Below are positions 56,588 to 64,000 of a stretch of 64,000 bases of DNA, in pieces. Position 1 is the stretch's first letter. The number at the start of each line of letters is the position of its first letter. This stretch comes from 20CM-2-65-7 sp963830455 (lineage in GTDB: Bacteria > Gemmatimonadota > Gemmatimonadetes > Gemmatimonadales > GWC2-71-9). The notes under the pieces were generated by a model. It worked only from the letters and a program-made list of their open reading frames with translations, did not search any database and had not been told where the DNA came from. The stretch is taken from the NCBI GenBank assembly GCA_963830455.1, contig CAWHMT010000007.1:62001-126000 (forward strand). Direction: 5' to 3'. The translations under genes were made by a program, and so were the position numbers.

Positions 56588-56742
56588 GGCAAGTGTTCCC
56601 CCGTTGCAGATGAAGGTGGACACCGAGGGCAATGTGACTTGCGGCATAAGGAGATGGAATAGAACAAAGGTCCAATACTGGCTCCCAAGCCCTCGGGGCA
56701 CACTTTCGCCTTGAGCCGTCCTTCCAACGACCGGGGATTCTT
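56588..56742. other. Divergent intergenic region between RND adaptor and barrel protein
   Basis: This 155-base spacer is the longest gene-free stretch in the window and the only place where the genes diverge, so it should carry promoters for both sides. I see no clear operator palindrome and no convincing paired -35 and -10 sequences. Confidence 0.5.
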
Positions 56743-58054
56743 ATGCGTTTGAGGACTTTACTTGGCTTCATCCTCCTGGCCCTGTCGAGTCAGGCACTCG
56801 CCCAGGCAAAGGAAGAGCGATCGACGGGCCTGCCCAAGTCGGTCACATGGACGTTCAATCTCGACGCCGGGATCGGCGCGTTCGGATTCAACAACTCCCT
56901 CTACACGGACGTCAAACCCGATCCGTCCGGCGACCTGAGCGACAACTGGTTCGAGAGCTACGCGAAGCCCGCCATCTCCGGCACCGTGCGCGCCGGGAAG
57001 GGGTCGTTCTTCGGAAAGATCAGCGGCGTGGGTGAGCGGACGTACGCGGCGCCACCGCCCCTCGTCGGGTCGGAAGCGTCGTCATTCATGATCGAAGATT
57101 TGTACGTCGGCTGGCGGTCCGGTACGGCGTTGGGGGCGGGCGAGGATGCGCTCGAGCTGACCGTGGGCCGCGCGCAATACCGGATCGGCCACGGCCTGCT
57201 GCTGTGGGATGGCGGCGGCGAGGGCGGGAGCCGCGGCGGCTTCTGGAGCAACGCCCGCAAGGCATGGGCATTCGCCGGGATCGCTCGGTTCAAGGCAAAG
57301 TCGAACACGCTCGAGGGCTTCTACCTGGACCGCAACGAGGTCCCCGAATCCGAGAGCGGCACGCGCGTGGCGGGTGGGAACTACGAGCGGACGCTGGGGA
57401 GCTCGACGACGCTCGGCGCGAGTTACATGCACTTCATGTCCGACTCGAACGCCGGCGCGCGACGGCATGAACGTCTACAACGTGCGGGCGTACACCGCAC
57501 CGCTGCGCAAACTCCCCGGACTGTCGTTCGAAGCGGAATTCGCGCGCGAAGACAACGGCGACCTGCGAGCGTCAACCGCCTACAACGTTCAGGGCGCTTA
57601 CGAGCTGTCCAAGATGTCCTGGACACCCAAGCTCTCCTATCGCTACGCGTTCTTCGAAGGCGACGATCCGGGCTCGGCGGCGGACGAGTCGTTCGACATG
57701 CTGCTTCCCGGTTTCTACGACTGGGGCACGTGGTGGCAGGGTGAGATCGGCGGCGAGTACTTCCTCGCCAACTCGAACCTCATCTCCCACCAGCTGCGCG
57801 TGCACGTCAAGCCGAGCGGATCGGTGAGCGGTGGCGTCTTCGGCTACGTCTTCCAGCTCGATCAGCTTCCGGTGGGGATCACGTCCAAGGACGTCGCGAC
57901 CGAGATCGACGCGTACGCCGACTGGAGCGTCAACAGCAACTTTATCGTGAGCTTCGTCGCCGCCCTCGCCCATCCGCAGGCGGCGGCCCAGCAAGCCTAC
58001 GGCCGGACGTCGGACTTCACGTACGGCATGATCTATGTCGCGTACGCTTACTAG
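56743..58054 (+). CDS. Outer-membrane beta-barrel protein, frame interrupted
   Basis: This exported protein has a signal peptide (LLGFILLALSSQALAQ). An alternating-strand body follows with many aromatic and glycine residues, typical of alginate-export or porin-like barrels: LTVGRAQYRIGHGLLLWDGGGEGGSRGGFW, then ISHQLRVHVKPSG and a final aromatic strand ending VAYAY. The first reading frame covers about 237 codons up to DSNAGA. The second continues from RDGMNVYNVRAY one frame over. One surplus base near 57455-57465, in GCCGGCGCGCG, explains it. Fixing it gives about 437 residues. The barrel gene is 24 bases before the decarboxylase, so it may be the outer-membrane channel of that module. Confidence 0.72.
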
Positions 58055-58078
58055 GGTGCGCAACGCCAGAGGTCGCCG

Positions 58079-60397
58079 ATGATCGTCGGTAGCGCGCGTC
58101 CCCTGACCCGCCGCGTTCTGATCGTCGACGACAAGCTGGACGGCGCGACGACGGCGGGCGGCCGGGCCATCCGGACGCTGGCCGGCGAGCTGCGGGAGCG
58201 CGGGATCGAGGTCGTGGAAGCCCTGTCGATCGACGACGGACTGGCCCACGTCATCTCCGATGCCGCGCTGCACGGCATCTTCCTCAGCTGGACCATCGGC
58301 AAGGAAAACGGCAAGGAGAACGCGCGCACGCACAAAGAGGCGACGCAGCTGCTGCGCACGCTGCGCGCGCGCAATGCCACGGTGCCGGTGTTTCTCATGG
58401 CGGATCGCAGCATCACCGGGACCGTCACCGTCGAAGTCGCCACGCTGGTGGACGAGTTCATCTGGATCCTCGAGGACACCGCGGCGTTCATCGGTGGGCG
58501 CGCGAGCGCCGCGATCGAGCGCTATATCCAGGGCCTGCTCCCACCGTTTGCGGCCGCGCTCGCGCGCTACGACCGCGACCGGGAATACTCGTGGGCCGCG
58601 CCCGGTCACCAAGGCGGCGTCGCGTTTCTCAAGTCCCCGATCGGGCGCGCGTTCTTCGACTACTACGGCGAAAACCTGTTCCGCTCGGACATGGGGATCG
58701 AGCGCGCGGCCCTGGGTTCCCTGCTCGGCCACCTGGGCCCGATCGGCGCGAGCGAGCGCTACGCCGCGCGCGTGTTCGGCGCGCATCGCTCCTACTCGGT
58801 CCTGAACGGAACCTCGGGATCGAACCGGGCGATCATGAGCGCCTGCGTCGGCGACGGTGAGATCGCCCTGTGCGACCGCAACTGCCACAAATCGATCGAA
58901 CAGGGCCTGGCGATCAGCGGGGGCATTCCGGTGTTTTTGCTCCCCACACGCAACCGCTACGGCATCATCGGGCTGATCCCGCCGTCACGCCTCGAGCCCA
59001 AGGCGATCGCCGAGAGCATCGCGCAGAACCCGCTCGCGAAGCAGGCCTCCGCAAAGCGGCCGGTATACGCGGTGGTGACGAACTGCACCTACGACGGGAT
59101 GTGCTACGATGCCACCGGCGCGCAGGAGCGCCTGGCGAAAAGCGTGGACCGCATCCACTTCGACGAGGCGTGGTACGCGTACGCGCGCTTCAATCCGATG
59201 TACTCGGGCCGCCACGCGATGCGCGGCAATCCCGCCGAGCATCCCAAGGATGGCCCGACGGTGTTCGCCACCCATTCAACCCACAAGCTGCTCGCCGCGC
59301 TCTCGCAGACCTCCTACATCCACATTCGCGACGGCCGCGGCGCGATCGACCATGGCCGGTTCAACGAGGCCTACGCCGGGCAGGCCAGCACGTCGCCGCT
59401 GTACGCGCTGATCGCCTCGAACGAAGTCGCCGCCGCCATGATGGATGGCCCCGCCGGGGAGACGTTGACGCAGGACGTGATCAATGAAGCCGTGGCGTGC
59501 CGTCTGGCCGTGGCGCGCGTGCACATGGAGTTTGCGGCGAAAAAGGACTGGTTCTTCGCGCCGTGGAATGCGCCCGAGATCAAAGACGCGAAGACGGGCA
59601 AGCGCGTTCCGTTCCACGAGGTGTCTCCCGAACGGCTCGCGACGGACCCCTCGTGCTGGGTTCTGCATCCGGGCGAGAAGTGGCACGGCTTCGACGACAT
59701 CCCTGACAACTGGTGCATGCTCGATCCGATCAAGTTCGGGATCCTGTGTCCGGGGATGAAAGACGACGGCAAGTTCGCCGACAAGGGCATCCCGGCGGAC
59801 ATCGTCACCGCCTACCTGGCCAGGCACGGGATCGTGCCGTCCCGCACCACCGACCACATGGTGCTCTTCCTCTTTTCTGTCGGCATCACGAAGGGGAAAT
59901 GGGGCACGTTGCTCAACACGTTGCTCGATTTCAAGGCGGACTACGACCGCAATACGCCGCTCACCGAGGTCGTGCCCGCCGTCGCCGCCGCCGCGCCCGA
60001 GCGCTATGCCGGCATGGGCCTCAAAGACCTGGGCGACGAGATGTGGGCCTATATGAAGGAAGGGCGCCAGGGATACTGGCAGGCGCAAGCCTATGCGACG
60101 CTGCCTACACCCGAGATGACGCCCCGCCGCGCGTTCCAGCGCTTGATGGCAGGCAACGCCGAGAAGGTCCCCCTCGACAAGATCGCGAACCGCGTCGTCG
60201 GCGTGGGCGTCATCCCCTACCCGCCGGGAATTCCGATCGTGATGCCGGGCGAGAACATCGGCGCCGCCGACGGCCCGTGGCTCACCTACCTGCGCGCGGT
60301 GCAGGAGTGGGGCGAGAAGTTCCCAGGCTTCGCCAAGGAAGTCGAAGGCACTGAGGAGCATGACGGTACCTACCACATCTACTGCGTGACCAAATAA
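58079..60397 (+). CDS. AdiA-type basic amino-acid decarboxylase
   Basis: This PLP enzyme decarboxylates arginine, ornithine or lysine, consuming a proton and giving agmatine, putrescine or cadaverine. The 772-residue protein has the N-terminal wing domain (residues 1-140, RRVLIVDDKL) and the aspartate-aminotransferase-like core with DRNCHKSIEQ, the VVTNCTYDGMCYDA block, HFDEAWYAYARFNP, and the PLP lysine Lys403 in THSTHKLLAALSQ. The long C-terminal domain follows (WHGFDDIPDNWCMLDPIK, VIPYPPGIPIVMPGEN). The best overall match in my memory is to arginine decarboxylase AdiA, but SpeC/CadA cannot be fully excluded. A second copy is at 62736. AGAGG precedes the ATG. Confidence 0.93.
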   Translation: MIVGSARPLTRRVLIVDDKLDGATTAGGRAIRTLAGELRERGIEVVEALSIDDGLAHVISDAALHGIFLSWTIGKENGKENARTHKEATQLLRTLRARNATVPVFLMADRSITGTVTVEVATLVDEFIWILEDTAAFIGGRASAAIERYIQGLLPPFAAALARYDRDREYSWAAPGHQGGVAFLKSPIGRAFFDYYGENLFRSDMGIERAALGSLLGHLGPIGASERYAARVFGAHRSYSVLNGTSGSNRAIMSACVGDGEIALCDRNCHKSIEQGLAISGGIPVFLLPTRNRYGIIGLIPPSRLEPKAIAESIAQNPLAKQASAKRPVYAVVTNCTYDGMCYDATGAQERLAKSVDRIHFDEAWYAYARFNPMYSGRHAMRGNPAEHPKDGPTVFATHSTHKLLAALSQTSYIHIRDGRGAIDHGRFNEAYAGQASTSPLYALIASNEVAAAMMDGPAGETLTQDVINEAVACRLAVARVHMEFAAKKDWFFAPWNAPEIKDAKTGKRVPFHEVSPERLATDPSCWVLHPGEKWHGFDDIPDNWCMLDPIKFGILCPGMKDDGKFADKGIPADIVTAYLARHGIVPSRTTDHMVLFLFSVGITKGKWGTLLNTLLDFKADYDRNTPLTEVVPAVAAAAPERYAGMGLKDLGDEMWAYMKEGRQGYWQAQAYATLPTPEMTPRRAFQRLMAGNAEKVPLDKIANRVVGVGVIPYPPGIPIVMPGENIGAADGPWLTYLRAVQEWGEKFPGFAKEVEGTEEHDGTYHIYCVTK

Positions 60398-60409
60398 GGC
60401 GGAGGAGCC

Positions 60410-61750
60410 GTGGCAACAGCGACGAAGAAGATGTCTCTCATGCAGCTGACCTTCATCGTAGCCGTGAACATGATGGGGTCCGGCATCATCATGCTTCCGA
60501 CGAACATGGCGCAGGTGGGCGCGATTTCGCTGCTCTCCTGGGGTGTGACGGCGGTCGGCTCGATGGCCATCGCCTACGGTTTCGCCCAAGCGGGCATCTT
60601 CAACCAACGCCCGGGAGGAATGTCGGCGTATGCGGAGGACGCGTACGGGAAGGACGGCTACTTCCTCGTCTTCTTCCTGTATTTCCTGTCCCTCGCCATC
60701 GGCAACGTCGCGATCGCCATTTCCGCGGTCGGCTACCTCTCCGCGTTCGTGCCCTGGCTCTCCTCGGCGCCGATCGCGACGTGCCTGGGAGTGATCGCGC
60801 TGCTGTGGCTCACCACGGTCGCGAACTTCGGCGGGCCCGCGGTCACCGGGAAGATCGGCTCCATCACGGTCTGGGGCGTCATTCTCCCGGTCGGCCTGCT
60901 CTCGATCATCGGCTGGTTCTGGTTCAGCGGCGCCACATTCTCGGCGGCGTGGAATCCGCAGGGAATGAGCCTGGGCGCAGGGATCGGATCGAGCATTTCG
61001 CTCACCCTGTGGGCATTCCTCGGCATGGAGTCCGCAGCCCAGAACTCCGCTGCCGTGGAGAATCCGAAGCGCGACGTGCCGCTCGCGTGCCTGTTCGGCA
61101 CGTTGGGCGCCGGCGTGATCTACATCCTCTCGACGGCCGTGATTCAAGGGATCGTACCGAACGACGAGCTCGCCAAGTCCAACGGCCCGTTCGGCACTGT
61201 CTACGCCCACATGTTCAACCCGACCGTCGGCCGCATCGTCATGGGGCTGGCCGTGCTGGCCTGTCTCGGCTCCTTGCTGGGGTGGCAGTTCACGATCGCG
61301 TCCACCGGCAAGGCGGCCGCCGACGAACGCATGTTCCCGAAGCTGTTTTCGAAGATCAATGCCGCGGGCGCACCAATCGTCGGCATGCTCGTGCTGGGCG
61401 TGGTCCAGTCACTGCTGGCGCTCTCCACCATCTCGCCCAATCTCAGCAAGCAGTTCGGCAAGCTCGTGAACCTGGCGGTCGTCACCAATGTGATTCCCTA
61501 CATCATCGCGCTGTCGGCGCTGGGGGTGATGATGAAGTCGGCCAATGCCCCTCAGAAGGTCTATCGGCGCAACTCGATCATCGCAACGATCGCGATACTC
61601 TACAGCACGTACGCGCTCTACGCCTCGGGATTCGAGGCGGTGATGGGCGGCATGCTGGTGGCTTCACTCACCTATCTGCTCTGGGGATTCATCGCGAACC
61701 GCTTCATCGGGCGCCCGAGTCCGGCAGGCAACCAACCGGCTCGCGCGTGA
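60410..61750 (+). CDS. Basic amino acid/polyamine antiporter (PotE/AdiC/CadB family)
   Basis: This 446-residue inner-membrane transporter has 12 predicted helices and the APC signature NMMGSGIIMLPTNMAQVG. Further motifs are VTAVGSMAIAYGFAQAG, VANFGGPAVTGKIGSITVWGVILPVG, and LTLWAFLGMESAAQNSAAVENPKR. It matches PotE-type putrescine-ornithine antiporters more strongly than AdiC. It should exchange an amino acid for its decarboxylation product. The GTG at 60410 has GGAGGAG upstream and lies 12 bases after the decarboxylase stop, so the two form a pair. Confidence 0.94.
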   Translation: MATATKKMSLMQLTFIVAVNMMGSGIIMLPTNMAQVGAISLLSWGVTAVGSMAIAYGFAQAGIFNQRPGGMSAYAEDAYGKDGYFLVFFLYFLSLAIGNVAIAISAVGYLSAFVPWLSSAPIATCLGVIALLWLTTVANFGGPAVTGKIGSITVWGVILPVGLLSIIGWFWFSGATFSAAWNPQGMSLGAGIGSSISLTLWAFLGMESAAQNSAAVENPKRDVPLACLFGTLGAGVIYILSTAVIQGIVPNDELAKSNGPFGTVYAHMFNPTVGRIVMGLAVLACLGSLLGWQFTIASTGKAAADERMFPKLFSKINAAGAPIVGMLVLGVVQSLLALSTISPNLSKQFGKLVNLAVVTNVIPYIIALSALGVMMKSANAPQKVYRRNSIIATIAILYSTYALYASGFEAVMGGMLVASLTYLLWGFIANRFIGRPSPAGNQPARA

Positions 61751-61782
61751 GAGCGACCGCCACGCTGGAAAGGAGAGCAGCC

Positions 61783-62712
61783 ATGTATCACAGCATCAGA
61801 ATCGCGGCCTGCGCCGTCGCCTGCCTCGCCATCGCCGCGCCGACGGGGGGGATCGCTCAAAAGAGTGGGGCGGCTGCGTCCGCCACACTCACGCGCATCA
61901 AGCAGAGTGGCCGGATCAAGTTCGGGTATCAACCGGACGCGCGGCCTTTTTCATACCGCGATCAGTCCGGAAACGCGGCGGGATTCTCGGTCGGGCTGTG
62001 CAAGAAGGTGGCCGACGCGGTGAAGGAGGCGCTGGCCCTGCCGACGTTGAGCGTCGAGTGGGTGGCGGTCGGCGCCGCCGATCGGTTCACGGCGGTCGGC
62101 ACGGGTAAGATCGACGTGTTCTGTGGCGCCGACAGCGACACCTGGAGCCGCCGGGAACAAGTCGCCTTCTCGCTGGCCGTATTCCCGGGAGGGATCGGCG
62201 CGCTGCTGCGCAAAGACGCTCCCGAGCGTCTCACCGAAGTCCTGAACCAGAAGCCTCCGTCCAGCCCGACCTGGCGGGCGTCGGCAGGCCAACTGCTGCA
62301 GACCCAGACGTTCACCGTCATCACCGGCACGACCGCCGAGCCGTGGCTGAGCGGAAAGATCAATGAGTTCAAGCTCACCTCGAAGGTCGCGCCGGTGCCG
62401 ACCTACGACGCAGGGATCACGGCGGTGCTGGAGCGGCGGGCCAGCGTGTTCTTCGCGGACCGTGCCGTGCTCCTCGATGCCGTCGCACACCACGCCAAGG
62501 GATCACAGCTCGAGGTGTTGGACCGGCTGTTCACGTACGAGGCGTTCGCGTTGCCGCTGCCTCGCGGTGACGAGGGGTTCCGCACGCTCGTGGATCGCAC
62601 GCTCAGCCGGCTGTACCCTACCCCCGAGTTCCGGGCCCTGTACGTCGAGTCGTTCGGGGAGCCGACCGCAGACGTCCTGACCTTCTATCGTTGGAACACG
62701 CGGCCGGAGTGA
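61783..62712 (+). CDS. Periplasmic amino-acid-type substrate-binding protein
   Basis: This 309-residue exported protein of the bacterial extracellular solute-binding family 3 starts with a signal peptide (RIAACAVACLAIAAPTGGIA). It has RIKQSGRIKFGYQPDARPFSYRDQSGNAAGFSVGLCKKVADAV (shortened) and DVFCGADSDTWSRREQVAFSLAV, the two lobes of a ligand-binding fold. No ABC permease or ATPase follows, so it may serve as a sensor or scavenger, or work with transport genes elsewhere. The ATG at 61783 has AAGGAGAG upstream; a much longer frame upstream belongs to the antiporter region read differently. Confidence 0.9.
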   Translation: MYHSIRIAACAVACLAIAAPTGGIAQKSGAAASATLTRIKQSGRIKFGYQPDARPFSYRDQSGNAAGFSVGLCKKVADAVKEALALPTLSVEWVAVGAADRFTAVGTGKIDVFCGADSDTWSRREQVAFSLAVFPGGIGALLRKDAPERLTEVLNQKPPSSPTWRASAGQLLQTQTFTVITGTTAEPWLSGKINEFKLTSKVAPVPTYDAGITAVLERRASVFFADRAVLLDAVAHHAKGSQLEVLDRLFTYEAFALPLPRGDEGFRTLVDRTLSRLYPTPEFRALYVESFGEPTADVLTFYRWNTRPE

Positions 62713-62735
62713 TCCAGGCGTGAGGAGCAACTGAC

Positions 62736-64000
62736 ATGATCGAGCGACGCACAAAACGCATCCAACTTCGGGCGCTCATGGTGGACGATGAGCTCCAGAC
62801 GCAGACCGCCGAGGGACACGCGGCCCGAACCCTCGTGAAGGAGCTGCAGGATCGCGCGATGGAGGTGGTCGAGTCGGCGTCCGCCGAGGACGGCATGTCC
62901 GTCGTCGTATCGGACTCGGCCATTCACGTGGTGTTGCTGGACTGGGCGCTGGGATCAGATGGCGACCGCGACCATAAGAAGTCGCGCGCGCTGCTCGAGT
63001 TCATCCGCTCACGCAACGACAAGATTCCCATCTTCCTCATGGCCGAGCGGGGCGAGGCGTCGTCGATCCCGATTGACGTGATGGAGATGGTGGACGAATA
63101 CGTCTGGACGCTCGAGGATACGGCGGCGTTCGTCGGCGGACGGGTGGTCGCGGCGGTGCGTCGCTACCTCGAGGTGATGATGCCGCCGCTCGCGGCGGCC
63201 GTCATGAAGTTCAGCCAGGAATACGAATACTCCTGGCACACGCCCGGCCACACCGGTGGCACGGCGTTTCTCAAGTCGCCCGTCGGCCGCGTGTTCTTCG
63301 ATTACTTCGGCGAGAACCTGCTCCGGTCCGATCTTTCGATCAGCGTCGGTGCGCTGGGGTCGCTGCTCGATCACAGCGGCCCGATGGGTGCGCACGAGCG
63401 CTACGCGGCCCGGGTGTTCGGGGCGCACCGGACGTATTCGGTCACCAACGGCACGTCGATGTCGAACCGGGTGATCTTCATGGCCGCCGTGGCCCGCGAC
63501 CAGATCGCGCTGTGCGACCGCAACTGTCACAAGTCGATCGAGCACAGCCTGGTGATGACCGGGGCGATCCCGTCGTACCTCGTGCCCGTGCGCAACCAGT
63601 ATGGGATCATCGGTCCCATTCTTCCCGAGCGGCTGAAGCCGGACGCGATCAAGGCGGCGATCAAGGCGAATCCGCTCGTCACGAAAGGGATCGACACCCG
63701 GCCGGTCCACTCGATCGTCACCAACTCCACGTACGACGGGCTGTGCTACAACGCGCGCCGCGTGACGGAGCTGCTCGATCCGAGCGTCGACCGCATTCAC
63801 TTCGATGAAGCGTGGTACGCGTACGCGCGCTTCAACCCGCTGTACAAGGACCGGCATGCGATGTACGGGGATCCCAAGGACTACACCAAGGGCCCCACCA
63901 TTTTTGCAACCCACTCCACGCACAAGCTGCTCGCCGCCCTGTCACAGGCGTCGTTCCTGCACATCCGCGACGGGCGCAGCCCGATTCCGCACTCGCGCTT
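62736..64000 (+). CDS. Second AdiA-type decarboxylase, 3' end outside the window
   Basis: This partial gene (about 421 codons visible) is homologous to the enzyme at 58079. It has an N-terminal wing domain (MIERRTKRIQLRALMVDDEL), CDRNCHKSIEHS, the VTNSTYDGLCYNA block, HFDEAWYAYARFNPLY, and the PLP lysine Lys397 in THSTHKLLAALSQ. TGAGGAG lies upstream of the ATG at 62736. The two copies are clearly diverged (for example LYKDRHAMYGDPKDYTKG against MYSGRHAMRGNPAEHPKDG), so they may have different substrates or activity profiles. The frame is open to the edge. Confidence 0.93.
   Translation, partial: MIERRTKRIQLRALMVDDELQTQTAEGHAARTLVKELQDRAMEVVESASAEDGMSVVVSDSAIHVVLLDWALGSDGDRDHKKSRALLEFIRSRNDKIPIFLMAERGEASSIPIDVMEMVDEYVWTLEDTAAFVGGRVVAAVRRYLEVMMPPLAAAVMKFSQEYEYSWHTPGHTGGTAFLKSPVGRVFFDYFGENLLRSDLSISVGALGSLLDHSGPMGAHERYAARVFGAHRTYSVTNGTSMSNRVIFMAAVARDQIALCDRNCHKSIEHSLVMTGAIPSYLVPVRNQYGIIGPILPERLKPDAIKAAIKANPLVTKGIDTRPVHSIVTNSTYDGLCYNARRVTELLDPSVDRIHFDEAWYAYARFNPLYKDRHAMYGDPKDYTKGPTIFATHSTHKLLAALSQASFLHIRDGRSPIPHSR

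Noticed and set aside
59276..61210. A 644-codon minus-strand open frame across the decarboxylase and antiporter
   Set aside because: Antisense to strongly conserved enzymes; His/Arg-rich composition typical of a shadow frame.
60781..61782. A 334-codon N-terminal extension of the substrate-binding protein
   Set aside because: The extension is the antiporter region read in another frame. The ATG at 61783 has a good ribosome binding site and a signal peptide.

Overview
The window reads as a GC-rich chromosome segment from a diderm bacterium of the Fibrobacterota-Chlorobiota-Bacteroidota type, most likely a member of Gemmatimonadota or a close relative. This placement is an inference. It rests on a complete lipid A block that includes an lpxC-fabZ fusion, BamA and OmpH, a PorV-like outer-membrane protein, a bacillithiol enzyme (BshC), and a Firmicutes-like mcsA-mcsB-clpC set in the same genome. 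There is no rRNA, CRISPR array, phage or insertion sequence. Gene density is very high: no stretch above 300 bases lacks a gene or tRNA, and the longest gene-free gap is 155 bases (56588-56742).

Layout. Positions 1-3879 (plus strand) hold a YfhO-like membrane protein with a broken frame, a polyprenyl-phosphate sugar synthase and dapF. At 3909-3936 lies an AT-rich 28-bp sequence matching the XerCD dif site. From there to 56587 every protein gene is on the minus strand. This convergent arrangement is expected at a replication terminus.

The minus-strand run, read right to left in the direction of transcription, starts with a tripartite RND efflux operon preceded by its adaptor gene and followed by a small secreted protein. 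Next come era, trm112, a PorV-like protein, a hypothetical protein, terC and a GGDEF-like gene. A long coupled series follows: zinc-ribbon protein, prfB (with its programmed +1 frameshift), lysS, lolC/E, lolD, mcsA, mcsB, clpC, bamA, ompH, lpxD, lpxC-fabZ, lpxA, a Gfo/Idh oxidoreductase, lpxB, an acyltransferase, lpxK, gdh, rlmH and an AMMECR1 gene. After that come bshC, a small membrane protein, murJ, uvrC, thrC, a broken larC, two related TPR proteins on either side of tRNA-Gly, DUF512-der-plsY-gpsA, merR, a glycosyltransferase, surE, pcm, dedA, acylphosphatase, apt, tRNA-Arg and a TPR membrane protein. Most junctions are 1-4 base start/stop overlaps (ATGA, GTGA, TTGA, CTGA, TGATG), which suggests widespread translational coupling.

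From 56743 to the right edge the strand switches back to plus. This module holds a predicted outer-membrane barrel (broken frame), an AdiA-type amino-acid decarboxylase, a PotE/AdiC-type antiporter, a lone periplasmic substrate-binding protein, and a second decarboxylase cut by the window edge. It is the most accessory-looking part of the window and the best candidate for an unusual system: amino-acid decarboxylation, acid resistance or polyamine export with dedicated periplasmic and outer-membrane parts.

Three genes (YfhO-like, larC, barrel protein) are each intact apart from one surplus base. These may be assembly errors, recent mutations or, for larC, a recoding event.
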